NCBI RefSeq assembly: GCF_006125015.1
Contig: NZ_SZZN01000001.1
Coordinates: 3,162,001-3,226,000 of the forward strand
Direction: 5' to 3'
DNA from: Roseovarius arcticus
GTDB taxonomy: Bacteria; Pseudomonadota; Alphaproteobacteria; Rhodobacterales; Rhodobacteraceae
Length of the DNA stretch: 64,000 nucleotides
Part shown: one piece after another, positions 1 through 8,618 of the stretch
How positions within the stretch are numbered: the first letter of the stretch is position 1
Layout: the number at the start of each line of letters is the position of its first letter
Translations under genes and position numbers: made by a program
The notes under the pieces: model-generated
Database searches by the model: none
The model's input: only the letters and a program-made list of their open reading frames with translations
Told to the model about the DNA's origin: nothing

Positions 1-878
1 GTTTTTAGCCGGTCGTCAACCTTGATACCGCGTTTGGTAGTCTCGATGCCCGCTTTATCGAGGTTCAGCTTGTCGACATTGCTCTTGCGGCCCACCGCCA
101 TCAGCAAGTGAGAGCCCTTGAAAACGCGCCCATCCTTAGCCTCGACCTCAATGTTGCCCGCCTTGCCGCGTATCTCGGCAGCCAGCGCATCTTCGGCTAT
201 TTCAATGCCTTCCTCGCGCAGCGTATCCAGCACGATCGCGGCGGTTTCGGGATCGTCATTGGCGAGCGCCTTGGCGCCCTCGATCACCGTCACTTTGCAG
301 CCAAGCCGCCGATGCGCCTGCGCCATTTCCATGCCGATAGGGCCGCCCCCTACGATTAGCAGATGCTCGGGTTGAGTACGCAAATCGAACAGCGTCTCAT
401 TTGTCAAATACGGCACGCTATCCAGACCCGGAATGGGCGGCACAAGCGGGGACGAGCCGGTGGCGATCACGATGCGGCGGGCCTTGATGACTGTATCGCC
501 GGCCTGCACCTCGGTATCCGAGATAAACTCTCCGTATTCTTGAATCACTTGCACGCCCAGTCCTTCGAACCGCTCGACGCTGTCGACGGGCGCGATGGTG
601 GCGATGACATCCGCAACATGATCCTTGGCGGCAGCATAGTCGACGCCTGGCACCACATTGGCCACGCCGTAGCGCGCCGCATGGGACTGCGCATAAGCCG
701 CCTTGCCCGACGCGATCAGCGCCTTGGACGGCACGCAGCCGTAGTTCAAACAATCGCCGCCCATTTTGTGCCCTTCCAGCAGGACGACACGCGCGCCCAT
801 CTGGACCGCGCCCGCCGCAACCGACAGACCGCCCGAGCCTGCACCGATCACCAAAATATCTGTCTCAATCCGTTTCAT
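1..878 (-). CDS. FAD-dependent disulfide oxidoreductase, mercuric reductase/lipoamide dehydrogenase-like (C-terminus cut by window edge)
   Basis: The N-terminal 292 or so residues of a class I pyridine nucleotide-disulfide oxidoreductase are present; the dimerisation domain lies beyond the left edge. The first residues carry an FAD-binding motif (VIGAGSGGLS). The redox-active disulfide motif follows as GGDCLNYGCVPSKAL, with CxxxxC. A second dinucleotide motif (LLIVGGGPIGMEMA) marks the NAD(P)H domain. The start ATG at 878 sits 3 bases after the stop of the TVP38-like gene at 882, so the two are an operon. Pairing of a MerA/Lpd-like flavoprotein with a TVP38/DedA-like membrane protein is common in proteobacteria. 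No mercury resistance genes (merR, merT, merP) are visible, so mercury reduction is unlikely to be its job; the physiological substrate is unknown. Confidence 0.88.
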   Translation of the reverse strand, partial: MKRIETDILVIGAGSGGLSVAAGAVQMGARVVLLEGHKMGGDCLNYGCVPSKALIASGKAAYAQSHAARYGVANVVPGVDYAAAKDHVADVIATIAPVDSVERFEGLGVQVIQEYGEFISDTEVQAGDTVIKARRIVIATGSSPLVPPIPGLDSVPYLTNETLFDLRTQPEHLLIVGGGPIGMEMAQAHRRLGCKVTVIEGAKALANDDPETAAIVLDTLREEGIEIAEDALAAEIRGKAGNIEVEAKDGRVFKGSHLLMAVGRKSNVDKLNLDKAGIETTKRGIKVDDRLK

Positions 879-881
879 GCC

Positions 882-1628
882 TCAAATACCTTTCTTGCCG
901 CGTACGGCCTTTATAATGATCGGCAGCGCGGCGAGCGCACTGAGGCCCAGAAGAGGCGCGATAATCTGCGGCTCCCACAGCAGGCTAAGGTCGGGGCTGT
1001 CGCCGCGATCGAATACCTCGCCAAGGCCGACACCGATCCATGTAAAGACCAGCGCTCCGGGGATAATGCCAATCACGGTCGTCAGCACAAAATTGCGGAA
1101 TTTGACGCCCACCAAGGCGGGCAGCAGATTGGCGACAAAAAACGGTACCGCCGGAACAAGGCGCATCAGAAACAGCACGCTAATCTCGTTCTCGTTCAGC
1201 CCGTCCTTGATTTTCTTTAGCGTGCCGTCGCTCGCGTCCAGCCGCGCGGCCAGCGTTTTGCCCAGCCCCATGCGGGCGGCCTGAAAAATGGCGATAGCGC
1301 CCAGCGAAGCGGCCGTCACATTGAATGTGGTTCCCCATATGATGCCAAAAAGAAACCCGCCAGTGACCGACGCGACTGCTGCACCGGGCAGCGAAAATGC
1401 CACGATGACAAAATAGATCGCCACGAACCCTGCGACCATCAGCGCGAAATGCGCGTCGCGAAAGGCCAGCAGCGCCTCGCGGTTCTCGCGCAGCGTGTCA
1501 AAGCTGAGGTAGTCGCGCAAGGTGAAGGCGCCAATGGCCGCCACCAGCACAATCAGCGCTAAAGGCGCATGGCGCAGCACCGGGTGCTTGCGCTCCGTCT
1601 GCTGGTCGTTCTGATCGGCCTTTTGCAT
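882..1628 (-). CDS. TVP38/TMEM64 family (DedA-like, SNARE-associated) membrane protein
   Basis: A 248-residue integral inner-membrane protein. A first membrane segment lies near residues 20-37 (LALIVLVAAIGAF). It is followed by the VTT/DedA core with a re-entrant, glycine-rich stretch (FSLPGAAVASVTGGFLFG) and several later hydrophobic segments. An upstream ATG in frame at 1820 exists, but the ATG at 1628 has a good ribosome binding site (GAGGAAGG) and starts a normal-length family member, so I chose it. It is the first gene of a two-gene operon with the flavin disulfide reductase at 1-878. The DedA superfamily is linked to lipid scrambling or flipping and membrane potential; the exact substrate here is unknown. 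Confidence 0.85.
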   Translation of the reverse strand: MQKADQNDQQTERKHPVLRHAPLALIVLVAAIGAFTLRDYLSFDTLRENREALLAFRDAHFALMVAGFVAIYFVIVAFSLPGAAVASVTGGFLFGIIWGTTFNVTAASLGAIAIFQAARMGLGKTLAARLDASDGTLKKIKDGLNENEISVLFLMRLVPAVPFFVANLLPALVGVKFRNFVLTTVIGIIPGALVFTWIGVGLGEVFDRGDSPDLSLLWEPQIIAPLLGLSALAALPIIIKAVRGKKGI

Positions 1629-1807
1629 GTGTGGTACCTTCCTCGGGGTTGCGGCAATTGACCATAGATGACCGCAAGAGCCCCCCCTGAATAGCCGTAT
1701 CACGCCGCGTTGATCGCGCGTGAGGCATACGGGGCGTCTGAGGCACCTCAGACCCGTTCTTGTAACATCCCAGCGGGCATTTGTTGCAATAAGGGGCCCG
1801 GCGGGGT

Positions 1808-1836
1808 TTGACTTGGGCAAAACCGCCTACTATAGA
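1808..1836 (+). promoter_or_regulatory. Probable sigma-70 promoter of rpmH-rnpA-yidD
   Basis: TTGACT (1808-1813) and TATAGA (1831-1836) are separated by exactly 17 bases. Transcription would begin near 1843, about 70 bases before rpmH. This is the best promoter match between the divergent TVP38 gene and rpmH, and fits the strong expression expected for a ribosomal protein gene. Confidence 0.6.
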
Positions 1837-1913
1837 CCGAGCTTCGGAGATACCCGGATGGCTGCGCGATTCCCCGTAAACGCGCCCGTTCGCACAAATT
1901 TGGAGACGGAGCG

Positions 1914-2048
1914 ATGAAACGCACCTTTCAACCCTCGAATCTGGTTCGCAAACGGCGCCATGGTTTTCGCGCGCGTATGGCTACAAAAGCCGGCCGCAAG
2001 ATCCTGAATGCACGCCGCGCCCGCGGTCGCAAGTCGCTGAGCGCATAA
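1914..2048 (+). CDS. rpmH: 50S ribosomal protein L34
   Basis: A 44-residue, highly basic protein beginning [18 protein letters not shown] and ending in GRKSLSA, the classic L34 sequence, normal length. L34 is a small protein of the large ribosomal subunit. It is too short for many ORF finders but unmistakable. A GGAGACGGAGCG purine-rich stretch precedes the ATG. It is the first gene of rpmH-rnpA-yidD, the standard bacterial arrangement, and lies about 70 bases downstream of a strong promoter-like sequence at 1808-1836. Confidence 0.98.
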
Positions 2049-2071
2049 GCGCCAGCGAGACGGACGGTAAT

Positions 2072-2506
2072 ATGACCCCGCCGGAGGCCCCCGATCACCA
2101 GACCGGGACGCTGCCACCGGCGGTTTTGTCATGTCCGGAGGGTACGTCTTTGACGGTCCTCAAGACGCGCAAGGACTTCTTGCAGGCCGCACGCGCCGGA
2201 CGCCAAGGCACATCGTCGATGATGGTTCAGGCTCGCCTGCGCCGTGACGGCGAGACGGCGCGCGGTGTTCGTGTCGGTTTCACCTGCTCAAAGAAGGTCG
2301 GCAATGCTGTCGCCCGCAACCGGGCCAAGCGCCGCCTGCGCGAGGCCGCACGCGCCGTCCTGCCACTGCACGGTCTGGACGGCTGGGATTATGTCCTGAT
2401 TGGCCGGTCCACCGTGACCGACAAGCGCGATTTTGCCGCGCTCAAAGGCGATTTGGTCTACGCGCTGCGCAAGCTGCACGGCAAACCAGACAGCTCTCCA
2501 AAATGA
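2072..2506 (+). CDS. rnpA: Ribonuclease P protein component
   Basis: A 144-residue basic protein that binds RNase P RNA and helps it remove 5' leaders from tRNA precursors. The family signature is seen as GFTCSKKVGNAVARNRAKRRLREA (split here: GFTCSKKVGNAV then ARNRAKRRLREA), near residues 70-94. The N-terminal 25 residues are a proline-rich extension typical of alphaproteobacterial RnpA. It starts 23 bases after rpmH and its TGA overlaps the yidD ATG in an ATGA, so the two are probably translationally coupled. The RNase P RNA gene itself is not in the window. Confidence 0.95.
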   Translation: MTPPEAPDHQTGTLPPAVLSCPEGTSLTVLKTRKDFLQAARAGRQGTSSMMVQARLRRDGETARGVRVGFTCSKKVGNAVARNRAKRRLREAARAVLPLHGLDGWDYVLIGRSTVTDKRDFAALKGDLVYALRKLHGKPDSSPK

Positions 2507-2724
2507 CGCCATTAGCGTGGGCACTGTCGCTTCCGGTGCGCGGCTATCGCCTGCTCTTTAGTCCGTGGGTTGGCCATGGGTGCAGGTTCCATCCGACATG
2601 CAGCGCCTATGCGCTGGAAGCGCTGGCGAAACATGGCGGTATCCGCGGTAGTTGGCTGGCTATCCGGCGCATCGCGCGTTGCAACCCGTGGGGCGGGTCA
2701 GGCATCGACAACGTGCCCGACTAA
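2503..2724 (+). CDS. yidD: Membrane protein insertion efficiency factor YidD
   Basis: A 73-residue protein with the diagnostic YidD pattern: CRFHPTCSAYALEAL near residues 27-41 and RCNPWGGSGIDNVP near the C-terminus. YidD is an amphipathic, membrane-associated helper of YidC/SecYEG-dependent insertion of inner-membrane proteins. It overlaps rnpA by 4 bases. In many bacteria yidC follows directly; here sodC (opposite strand), ttcA and an EAL-domain gene separate yidD from yidC at 6061. Confidence 0.96.
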   Translation: MTPLAWALSLPVRGYRLLFSPWVGHGCRFHPTCSAYALEALAKHGGIRGSWLAIRRIARCNPWGGSGIDNVPD

Positions 2725-2732
2725 GGCGTCTG

Positions 2733-3248
2733 TCACTTGGTTTGAGCAATCACACCGCACGCAACGCGCCCGCCTGCCCCGGCATCAGTCTGGTAGCTGT
2801 CAGCATTTTCGTGAATCATAATTGCCGAGCCGTCTTCGTCCATCAATGGGGCATTCCCATCTGCAACGCTCAGCCGCGCACTATAGAATTCGGCCATCGC
2901 AGTGCCATCATCGCCGACATGGATATTGGGCAAATCACCCGCATGGGCACCCTCCTCGGCCATCAGCCCGTGGCCTTTGCCGTCTGGTGCGTAGTGATCG
3001 CCCGCTGCATCAAACCCATCCTCGCACGATCCAATCTCGTGCACATGAAAGCTGTGCCAACCTGGCGCCAACCCCTTCAGCTCCGCATGGAACAATGTTC
3101 CGCTGCCCGCCTGCGAAATCTTGACATGGCCTCCGTCCCCGCCGTCTGCAGTGTTCAGCATCGCCATGGCGCCCGCGTCCTGCGCCAGCGCGGCGGAGCC
3201 AGTGAGCGCCGCAATTGCGGTGGCGGCGGCAAGAGTGAAACGTGTCAT
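2733..3248 (-). CDS. sodC: Periplasmic Cu/Zn superoxide dismutase
   Basis: A 171-residue protein with a cleavable signal peptide (TRFTLAAATAIAALTGSAALA, ending before QDAG). Metal ligands are all visible: FHVHE, GDHYAP, KGHG, GAHAGDLP and the second copper site His in MIHENAD. The conserved C-terminal RVACGVI is also present. It dismutates superoxide in the periplasm. An in-frame ATG at 3284 exists, but the ATG at 3248 has AGGAG eight bases upstream and gives a sensible signal peptide. The gene is inserted on the minus strand between yidD and ttcA, ending 8 bases from the yidD stop. It has no operon partner. Confidence 0.95.
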   Translation of the reverse strand: MTRFTLAAATAIAALTGSAALAQDAGAMAMLNTADGGDGGHVKISQAGSGTLFHAELKGLAPGWHSFHVHEIGSCEDGFDAAGDHYAPDGKGHGLMAEEGAHAGDLPNIHVGDDGTAMAEFYSARLSVADGNAPLMDEDGSAIMIHENADSYQTDAGAGGRVACGVIAQTK

Positions 3249-3349
3249 TTGAGAAACTCCTAAATTGAGTGTTATTGATACCAACGCGGCGCGCCCGCAC
3301 TACGTTCCAGCCTCTTGCCCGGCGCTGCCAACTGCACTAGAGCCTGCCT

Positions 3350-4228
3350 ATGCTGGATGATGCAAACGAGATTCACCCGCTCTTTCAGGGCGCGCCCCGC
3401 AGCACGGAATTCCGCAAGCTGCGCAAGCGAATCGTGCGCCTCGCCCGCGAAGCGATTGACCAGTATGGCATGGTCGACCGCGATGGCCCGCGGGCCAAAT
3501 GGCTGGTCTGTCTGTCGGGCGGCAAAGACAGTTATACCCTGCTGGCCGTTCTGCACGAGTTGCAATGGCGCGGCATGCTGCCCGTCGATCTGCTTGCCTG
3601 CAATCTGGATCAGGGACAGCCGGGATTTCCTGCGACCATCCTGCCGGAATTCCTTGCCAAAATGCAGGTACCCCACCGGATCGAATACCGTGACACCTAT
3701 TCAATCGTGGTTGACAAAATCCCGGCTGGCCGCACCTTTTGCGCTCTTTGCTCGCGACTGAGGCGTGGCAATTTATACCGTATCGCGCGCGAAGAAGGCT
3801 GCTCGGCTGTGGTACTTGGCCATCACCGCGACGACATCCTTGAGACGTTCTTTATGAACCTCTTTCATGGCGGGCGCCTTGCCACTATGCCACCCAAACT
3901 CGTCAACGAAGACGGCGATCTGTTTCTTTACCGCCCGCTTGCGCATGTGGCCGAAGTGGACTGCGAGAAGTTCGCGCGCGCGATGCAGTATCCCATCATT
4001 CCCTGCGATCTGTGCGGCAGTCAGGACGGGCTGCAACGCCAGCAGGTCAAACAGATCCTCGACGGCTGGGAATCAAACAGCCCCGGTCGACGTCAGGTGA
4101 TGTTTCGCGCGCTGATGAATGCGCGCCCGTCGCACCTGCTGGACCCGCAGCTGTTTGATTTTGCCGGGCTTTCCGTGAGCCCCCTAAAAACTGACGAAAA
4201 TTCTGACGGGATTCCGGACCTACGTTAA
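3350..4228 (+). CDS. ttcA: tRNA 2-thiocytidine(32) synthetase TtcA
   Basis: A 292-residue PP-loop ATPase. The ATP pyrophosphatase motif SGGKDS is near residue 58. The cysteine pair typical of TtcA follows ([11 protein letters not shown] near residues 130-140), then a third cysteine region (CDLCGSQDG near residue 220), which together bind an iron-sulfur cluster in this family. The enzyme adenylates C32 of tRNA and transfers sulfur to it. Length is normal. The gene is divergent from sodC across about 100 bases and stands alone upstream of the EAL-domain gene. Confidence 0.92.
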   Translation: MLDDANEIHPLFQGAPRSTEFRKLRKRIVRLAREAIDQYGMVDRDGPRAKWLVCLSGGKDSYTLLAVLHELQWRGMLPVDLLACNLDQGQPGFPATILPEFLAKMQVPHRIEYRDTYSIVVDKIPAGRTFCALCSRLRRGNLYRIAREEGCSAVVLGHHRDDILETFFMNLFHGGRLATMPPKLVNEDGDLFLYRPLAHVAEVDCEKFARAMQYPIIPCDLCGSQDGLQRQQVKQILDGWESNSPGRRQVMFRALMNARPSHLLDPQLFDFAGLSVSPLKTDENSDGIPDLR

Positions 4229-4284
4229 TGGGCCGTTGAGACAGCGCGCGTAAGGTGACCCTAGGATTTCAAAGGGTTTTCCGA

Positions 4285-5820
4285 ATGTCTCAGCGCTTTC
4301 TCCCTGTCTTTGCAGCCGTGTATGCGCATTTTCGCGCCCTGCTGAGCGGGCCTGCGGCCTTGGCTTTGCTGCCGGGTGTGGTGCTGGGCGGTTTTTGGCT
4401 GGGCGGCGAGCAGATGCTCATCATGCTGGCGCTCGGATTTCCTATATGCTTGCTTTTTGCCGGGGTTCATCGCAACTCAGGTGGCCCTGTGCCGGGCCGC
4501 GATGATAACGACGAGGCCGCGTTCGAGCACAGCATGGACGCTGCCGTCCTTCGGGCCAAACAGACGTCGCGCAGAACCGGATGCATCCTCTTGGAACTGG
4601 ATGAATTCACCGACATGCGCGAGCGGTTCGGCAGCGCGGCGTCGGACGCCTTGATGGCGCAACTGACCGAGCGGGTGTCGTCGGTGCTGCGCAACCGCGA
4701 CACTGTTCGCCGGATCGAGGATAATCTGCTGGCCGTCTGCATCGCACCTGTTCGGCAGTTGGATCTGGGCATCATATTGCAAATGGCCAGCCGTCTGCAG
4801 GCAGCGATGGAGGATCCGATCGTGATCGACGCCGCCACCGTTTACATTACGGCGTCTGTGGGACTGGCACTCGACATGAACGCGCCGGAGGCCACGGGCA
4901 CAGGCCTCATCGCTGGCGCGACCATAGCGTTGGCCGAGGCGCGTCGGCACGGTCCATCCTCCATGCGGGCCTACAGCCGCGATATGCAGGCACCCGTTAT
5001 CACGTGCAGCCCCGACCTAATTGACGCCGCCGTTGCTGCACTGGAAAACGGCGAGATCCAGCCGTGGTACCAGCCGCAACTCTCCACCGATACCGGCCTC
5101 ATTAGCGGCTTTGAGGCGCTGGCGCGATGGTGCCATCCCACGCGCGGCGTCATCTCTCCTGCTGAATTCCTGCCAATGCTGGAGCAGGCAGGCGCGATGG
5201 AGCGTTTGGGCGAGGTGATGCTCTATAATGCGCTAGCGGCGCTCAAGGTCTGGGATGCCGCCGGCTTTGACGTGCCGCAAATCGGCGTAAACTTTTCGCC
5301 CGAAGAGCTACGCAACCCCTCCCTCGTTAAAAAGATTGAGTGGGAGTTGGACCGTTTTGACCTGCCCGCGAGTCGTCTGAGCGTCGAGATACTGGAAACG
5401 GTGGTCGCGCTATCGCCCGACGATACGGTGGTGCGTAACATTGCCGCGCTGTCGCGGATGGGGTGCCAGATAGACTTGGATGATTTCGGCACTGGCCATG
5501 CCTCGATCTCATCCATCCGGCGTTTTGATGTGCAGCGCCTGAAAATCGACCGATCCTTCGTGATGAAAGTCGACCGCGATCCAGAGCAGCAGCGCATGGT
5601 ATCGGCGATCCTGACCATGGCCGAGCAACTGGGCCTCGCAACGCTGGCAGAAGGCGTGGAGACTGCGGGAGAGCACAATATGCTGGCGCAGCTTGGTTGC
5701 GGCCATGTGCAGGGCTATGGCATCGGACACCCAATTCCGCTGGATCAGACTTTTGATTGGATGCTCGCGCACCTCGCGCGGCTTGAGGCGCCGCCGGCCA
5801 TCGGCCGCCAGATAGGCTAA
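4285..5820 (+). CDS. Membrane-bound degenerate GGDEF plus EAL domain protein (probable c-di-GMP phosphodiesterase)
   Basis: About 511 residues. Two N-terminal membrane segments (about residues 15-60) are followed by a GGDEF-like fold in which the catalytic GGDEF loop is replaced by RIEDNLLAV, so cyclase activity is not expected. The C-terminal EAL domain is intact: FEALARW, the NFSPE asparagine, the EILET glutamate, DLDDFGTG, LKIDRSF and AEGVE. This predicts hydrolysis of cyclic di-GMP at the inner membrane, with the dead GGDEF possibly acting as a GTP or c-di-GMP sensor. A GTG at 4255 would add ten residues; I prefer the ATG at 4285, which has AAAGG upstream. It sits alone between ttcA and yidC, and its physiological output is not shown by context. 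Confidence 0.85.
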   Translation: MSQRFLPVFAAVYAHFRALLSGPAALALLPGVVLGGFWLGGEQMLIMLALGFPICLLFAGVHRNSGGPVPGRDDNDEAAFEHSMDAAVLRAKQTSRRTGCILLELDEFTDMRERFGSAASDALMAQLTERVSSVLRNRDTVRRIEDNLLAVCIAPVRQLDLGIILQMASRLQAAMEDPIVIDAATVYITASVGLALDMNAPEATGTGLIAGATIALAEARRHGPSSMRAYSRDMQAPVITCSPDLIDAAVAALENGEIQPWYQPQLSTDTGLISGFEALARWCHPTRGVISPAEFLPMLEQAGAMERLGEVMLYNALAALKVWDAAGFDVPQIGVNFSPEELRNPSLVKKIEWELDRFDLPASRLSVEILETVVALSPDDTVVRNIAALSRMGCQIDLDDFGTGHASISSIRRFDVQRLKIDRSFVMKVDRDPEQQRMVSAILTMAEQLGLATLAEGVETAGEHNMLAQLGCGHVQGYGIGHPIPLDQTFDWMLAHLARLEAPPAIGRQIG

Positions 5821-6060
5821 ATTGCCGACGAATAGCGACGAAACCGGCATGCGGGCGTTTCGGCACCGGGAATCCCCTTGACCTTTGGGGCCGCACTCTG
5901 TTGAACCCTCCCTTGACCCTCCCGAGGTGCCATGGACCGGTTTTGCAGCCTCGCTGCTCCGCACGGTTCGCGCCCGAGACGGATAAAGTTGCGCGCGTTT
6001 CAGGCCGCGGCCCACTTGGCTGGTCCGGCCTGACCCCCTAACAGATGAGTGGCAGCCCGA

Positions 6061-7875
6061 ATGGACGACCAAAACAAGAACCTAATTCTCGCCACCGCGC
6101 TGAGTTTCCTCGTAATCATGCTGTGGTTCGTCCTGTTCCCCGCGCCCGAGGCCCCGATTGAGCCGCCTACCGAGGTCGCCACGCAGACCCCCGACGCCAC
6201 AACCCCCGGCCTCGCCACCGAGCCGGGTGCCGTCGATGGCGCTGCGACAGAAGATGTAGGCGCGCCCAAGCCCGCTGATGCGCCCCGTATCGCCATCGAC
6301 ACACCCAGCCTTAAGGGCAGCATTTCGCTGCAAGGTGGGCGCATTGATCAACTTTCCCTGAAGAATTACCGCGAGACGACTGACCCCGATAGTCCCATCG
6401 TCGACCTTCTGTCGCCCGTAGGCAGCGACGCACCCTATTACGCTCTCTTTGGCTGGGCGCCGGGCGCGGGACTGGCACCCGAAATGGTACCGGGCGCGAA
6501 CACGATCTGGCAGGGACAGCAAGGCACCACGCTGACGCCCGAGACGCCGATCACGCTAACATGGGACAATGGCGGCGGCCTGACATTTAGCCGTACGATA
6601 TCGGTCGATGACAAATTCATGTTCAGCGTTGAGCAGTCGGTGCAAAATACCGGCGATACGACGGTCACGCTGGCACCATATGGTATTCTTGCGCGGCATG
6701 GTCTGCCCCGCGACCTAAAGAATTTCTTTATTCTGCACGAGGGCGGCATCCGCATGGCGGATGGCGAACTGACAGAAACCGACTACGATGATTTCGACCC
6801 AATCACAGGCGTTAAGACTATCGCGGTGGAGAAGGACGGCTGGACGGGCCTGACCGACCAATACTGGATGACAACGCTGATTCCGCGCGATAACGGCGGC
6901 TTTAACGTTACGACATTGCGGGATTCGCGGCGCGACATCTACCAGACGACGGCCCGGATGCCGACCCAAACGGTCGCGCCTGGCGCTAGCGCCACAACCC
7001 GGCTTGAGGTGTTTGCTGGCGCAAAGGAGTGGGCGACGATCCGCCACTACCAGAACGAAGATGGCGTCGACCGATTTGTCGACTCGATCGACTGGGGATG
7101 GTTCTTCTTCCTGACCAAGCCGATCTTTGCGGTGCTGCACTACCTCAACAATCTGATTGGCAACATGGGCTGGGCAATCATTGGCCTGACGCTGCTGATC
7201 AAGGCGCTTTTGCTGCCTCTGGCCTACAAATCCTACGTTTCGATGGCCAAGATGAAAGAGCTGCAGCCGCAGATGGAGAAGCTCAAGGAAGACGCAGGCG
7301 GCGACAAGCAAAAGCTGCAAAAGTCGATGATGGAGCTGTACAAGAAGGAAAAGGTCAATCCGGCCTCTGGCTGTCTGCCAATTCTGCTTCAGATCCCGAT
7401 CTTCTTTTCACTCTACAAGGTGATCTTTGTCACGCTGGAGTTGCGCCATGCGCCATGGCTAGGCTGGATCGATGATCTCAGCGCACCTGACCCCTCGTCG
7501 ATCTTAAACTTGTTTGGCCTGCTGCCCTTCGCCCCTCCCGGCCCCGAATCGATATTTGCGATCCTGTCGCTGGGCGTTTTGCCGATTTTGCTGGGTATCT
7601 CGATGTGGCTGCAGCAAAAGCTGAACCCGACACCTGCGGATGCGACGCAGAAGATGATCTTTGCGTGGATGCCGTGGGTCTTTATGTTCATGCTGGGCCA
7701 GTTCGCCAGCGGCCTTGTGGTCTACTGGATCGCGAACAACACGATCACCTTTACCCAGCAATACGCGATTATGCGCAGCCAAGGGTACAAGCCTGACGTG
7801 TTCGGCAACATCCTCGACGGTTTCAAGCGCAAGCCCAAGAAGGATGCGGCAGAGGCCGGAAAGGGCAAAAAGTGA
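6061..7875 (+). CDS. yidC: Membrane protein insertase YidC
   Basis: A 604-residue Oxa1/YidC insertase. The first membrane helix (residues 7-24) begins after the typical MDDQNKNLILATALSF start. A large periplasmic beta-sandwich domain (about residues 70-340) follows. The conserved five-helix C-terminal insertase core (about residues 355-575) contains the NPASGCLPILLQIPIF segment, and a basic tail (FKRKPKKD) ends the protein. It inserts membrane proteins, including F0 subunits, alone or with SecYEG. A GTG at 6049 is possible, but the ATG at 6061 matches family starts. The stop overlaps the GTG of the MOSC gene. Confidence 0.97.
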   Translation: MDDQNKNLILATALSFLVIMLWFVLFPAPEAPIEPPTEVATQTPDATTPGLATEPGAVDGAATEDVGAPKPADAPRIAIDTPSLKGSISLQGGRIDQLSLKNYRETTDPDSPIVDLLSPVGSDAPYYALFGWAPGAGLAPEMVPGANTIWQGQQGTTLTPETPITLTWDNGGGLTFSRTISVDDKFMFSVEQSVQNTGDTTVTLAPYGILARHGLPRDLKNFFILHEGGIRMADGELTETDYDDFDPITGVKTIAVEKDGWTGLTDQYWMTTLIPRDNGGFNVTTLRDSRRDIYQTTARMPTQTVAPGASATTRLEVFAGAKEWATIRHYQNEDGVDRFVDSIDWGWFFFLTKPIFAVLHYLNNLIGNMGWAIIGLTLLIKALLLPLAYKSYVSMAKMKELQPQMEKLKEDAGGDKQKLQKSMMELYKKEKVNPASGCLPILLQIPIFFSLYKVIFVTLELRHAPWLGWIDDLSAPDPSSILNLFGLLPFAPPGPESIFAILSLGVLPILLGISMWLQQKLNPTPADATQKMIFAWMPWVFMFMLGQFASGLVVYWIANNTITFTQQYAIMRSQGYKPDVFGNILDGFKRKPKKDAAEAGKGKK

Positions 7876-8618
7876 ACGCGCACGTCGCGGCGCTCTGGCG
7901 GCACCCAATCAAGGGGCACGGCTTTGAGACGCTAAAGCACGTCCATTTGGCCGAAGGTGGCACGATGCCGTGGGACCGCCGTTGGGCGGTCGCGCATGAA
8001 GAGGCCAAAGTCGAGGATGGCGCCTGGTCCGCGTGCCAGAACTTCTCGCGCGGGGCCAAAGCGCCGCAGCTTATGGCAATCAGCGCTGTCTCAGATGAGG
8101 CGGCAGGCACCGTAACGCTTAGCCATCCGAACCGCCCCGACCTAACGTTTGATCCAGACAAAGAAGGTGCCGCGTTTTTAGACTGGGTGCGCCCCCTTAT
8201 GCCTGAGGCCCGCGCGCAATCCGCCCGAATCGTCCGCGCCGGGGATCGCGGCATGACCGATTCGCCGTTCGCGTCGATTAGCCTCATAAACTTGGCCTCC
8301 AGCGCCGATTTGGGTGCGCGGATGGGACAAGACCTAAATCCGCTGCGCTGGCGTGCCAACATCCATTTAGACGGGCTCGCGCCGTGGGCCGAGCGTGAAT
8401 GGATCGGCAAAGCTATCCGCATCGGCACGGTTGAGTTGGAGATCCGCGAGCATATCGTACGCTGCCTCGCCACCACAGCCAATCCAGAGACGGGCGTGCG
8501 AGACGCCGACACGCTGGGCGCGCTCGAGACTACGCTCGGCTGCAAGGAATTCGGCCTCTACGGTGTCGTCACGCGCGGCGGCGAAATCGCCAGCGGCGAT
8601 ACGGTGGAGTTGATATGA
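7872..8618 (+). CDS. MOSC domain protein with MOSC N-terminal beta-barrel
   Basis: A 248-residue protein. An N-terminal beta-barrel region (ALWRHPIKGHGFE) precedes a MOSC domain that ends with RCLATTANPETGVRD, including the conserved cysteine predicted to handle sulfur or molybdenum cofactor. Relatives include the mARC/YcbX group, which use molybdenum cofactor to reduce N-hydroxylated compounds, though electron partners are not adjacent. The start is a GTG at 7872 overlapping the yidC stop (GTGA), and the stop overlaps the ATG of engB, so yidC-MOSC-engB form a tightly coupled operon. The substrate is unknown. Confidence 0.85.
   Translation: MNAHVAALWRHPIKGHGFETLKHVHLAEGGTMPWDRRWAVAHEEAKVEDGAWSACQNFSRGAKAPQLMAISAVSDEAAGTVTLSHPNRPDLTFDPDKEGAAFLDWVRPLMPEARAQSARIVRAGDRGMTDSPFASISLINLASSADLGARMGQDLNPLRWRANIHLDGLAPWAEREWIGKAIRIGTVELEIREHIVRCLATTANPETGVRDADTLGALETTLGCKEFGLYGVVTRGGEIASGDTVELI

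Noticed and set aside
1..878. True mercury resistance (merA) gene
   Set aside because: No mer regulator or transport genes and a TVP38 partner instead; the disulfide motif is shared by many related flavoproteins.
363..1220. Long plus-strand open frame opposite the flavin reductase and TVP38 genes
   Set aside because: It is the antisense shadow of two clear genes; no ribosome binding site, low-complexity basic composition.
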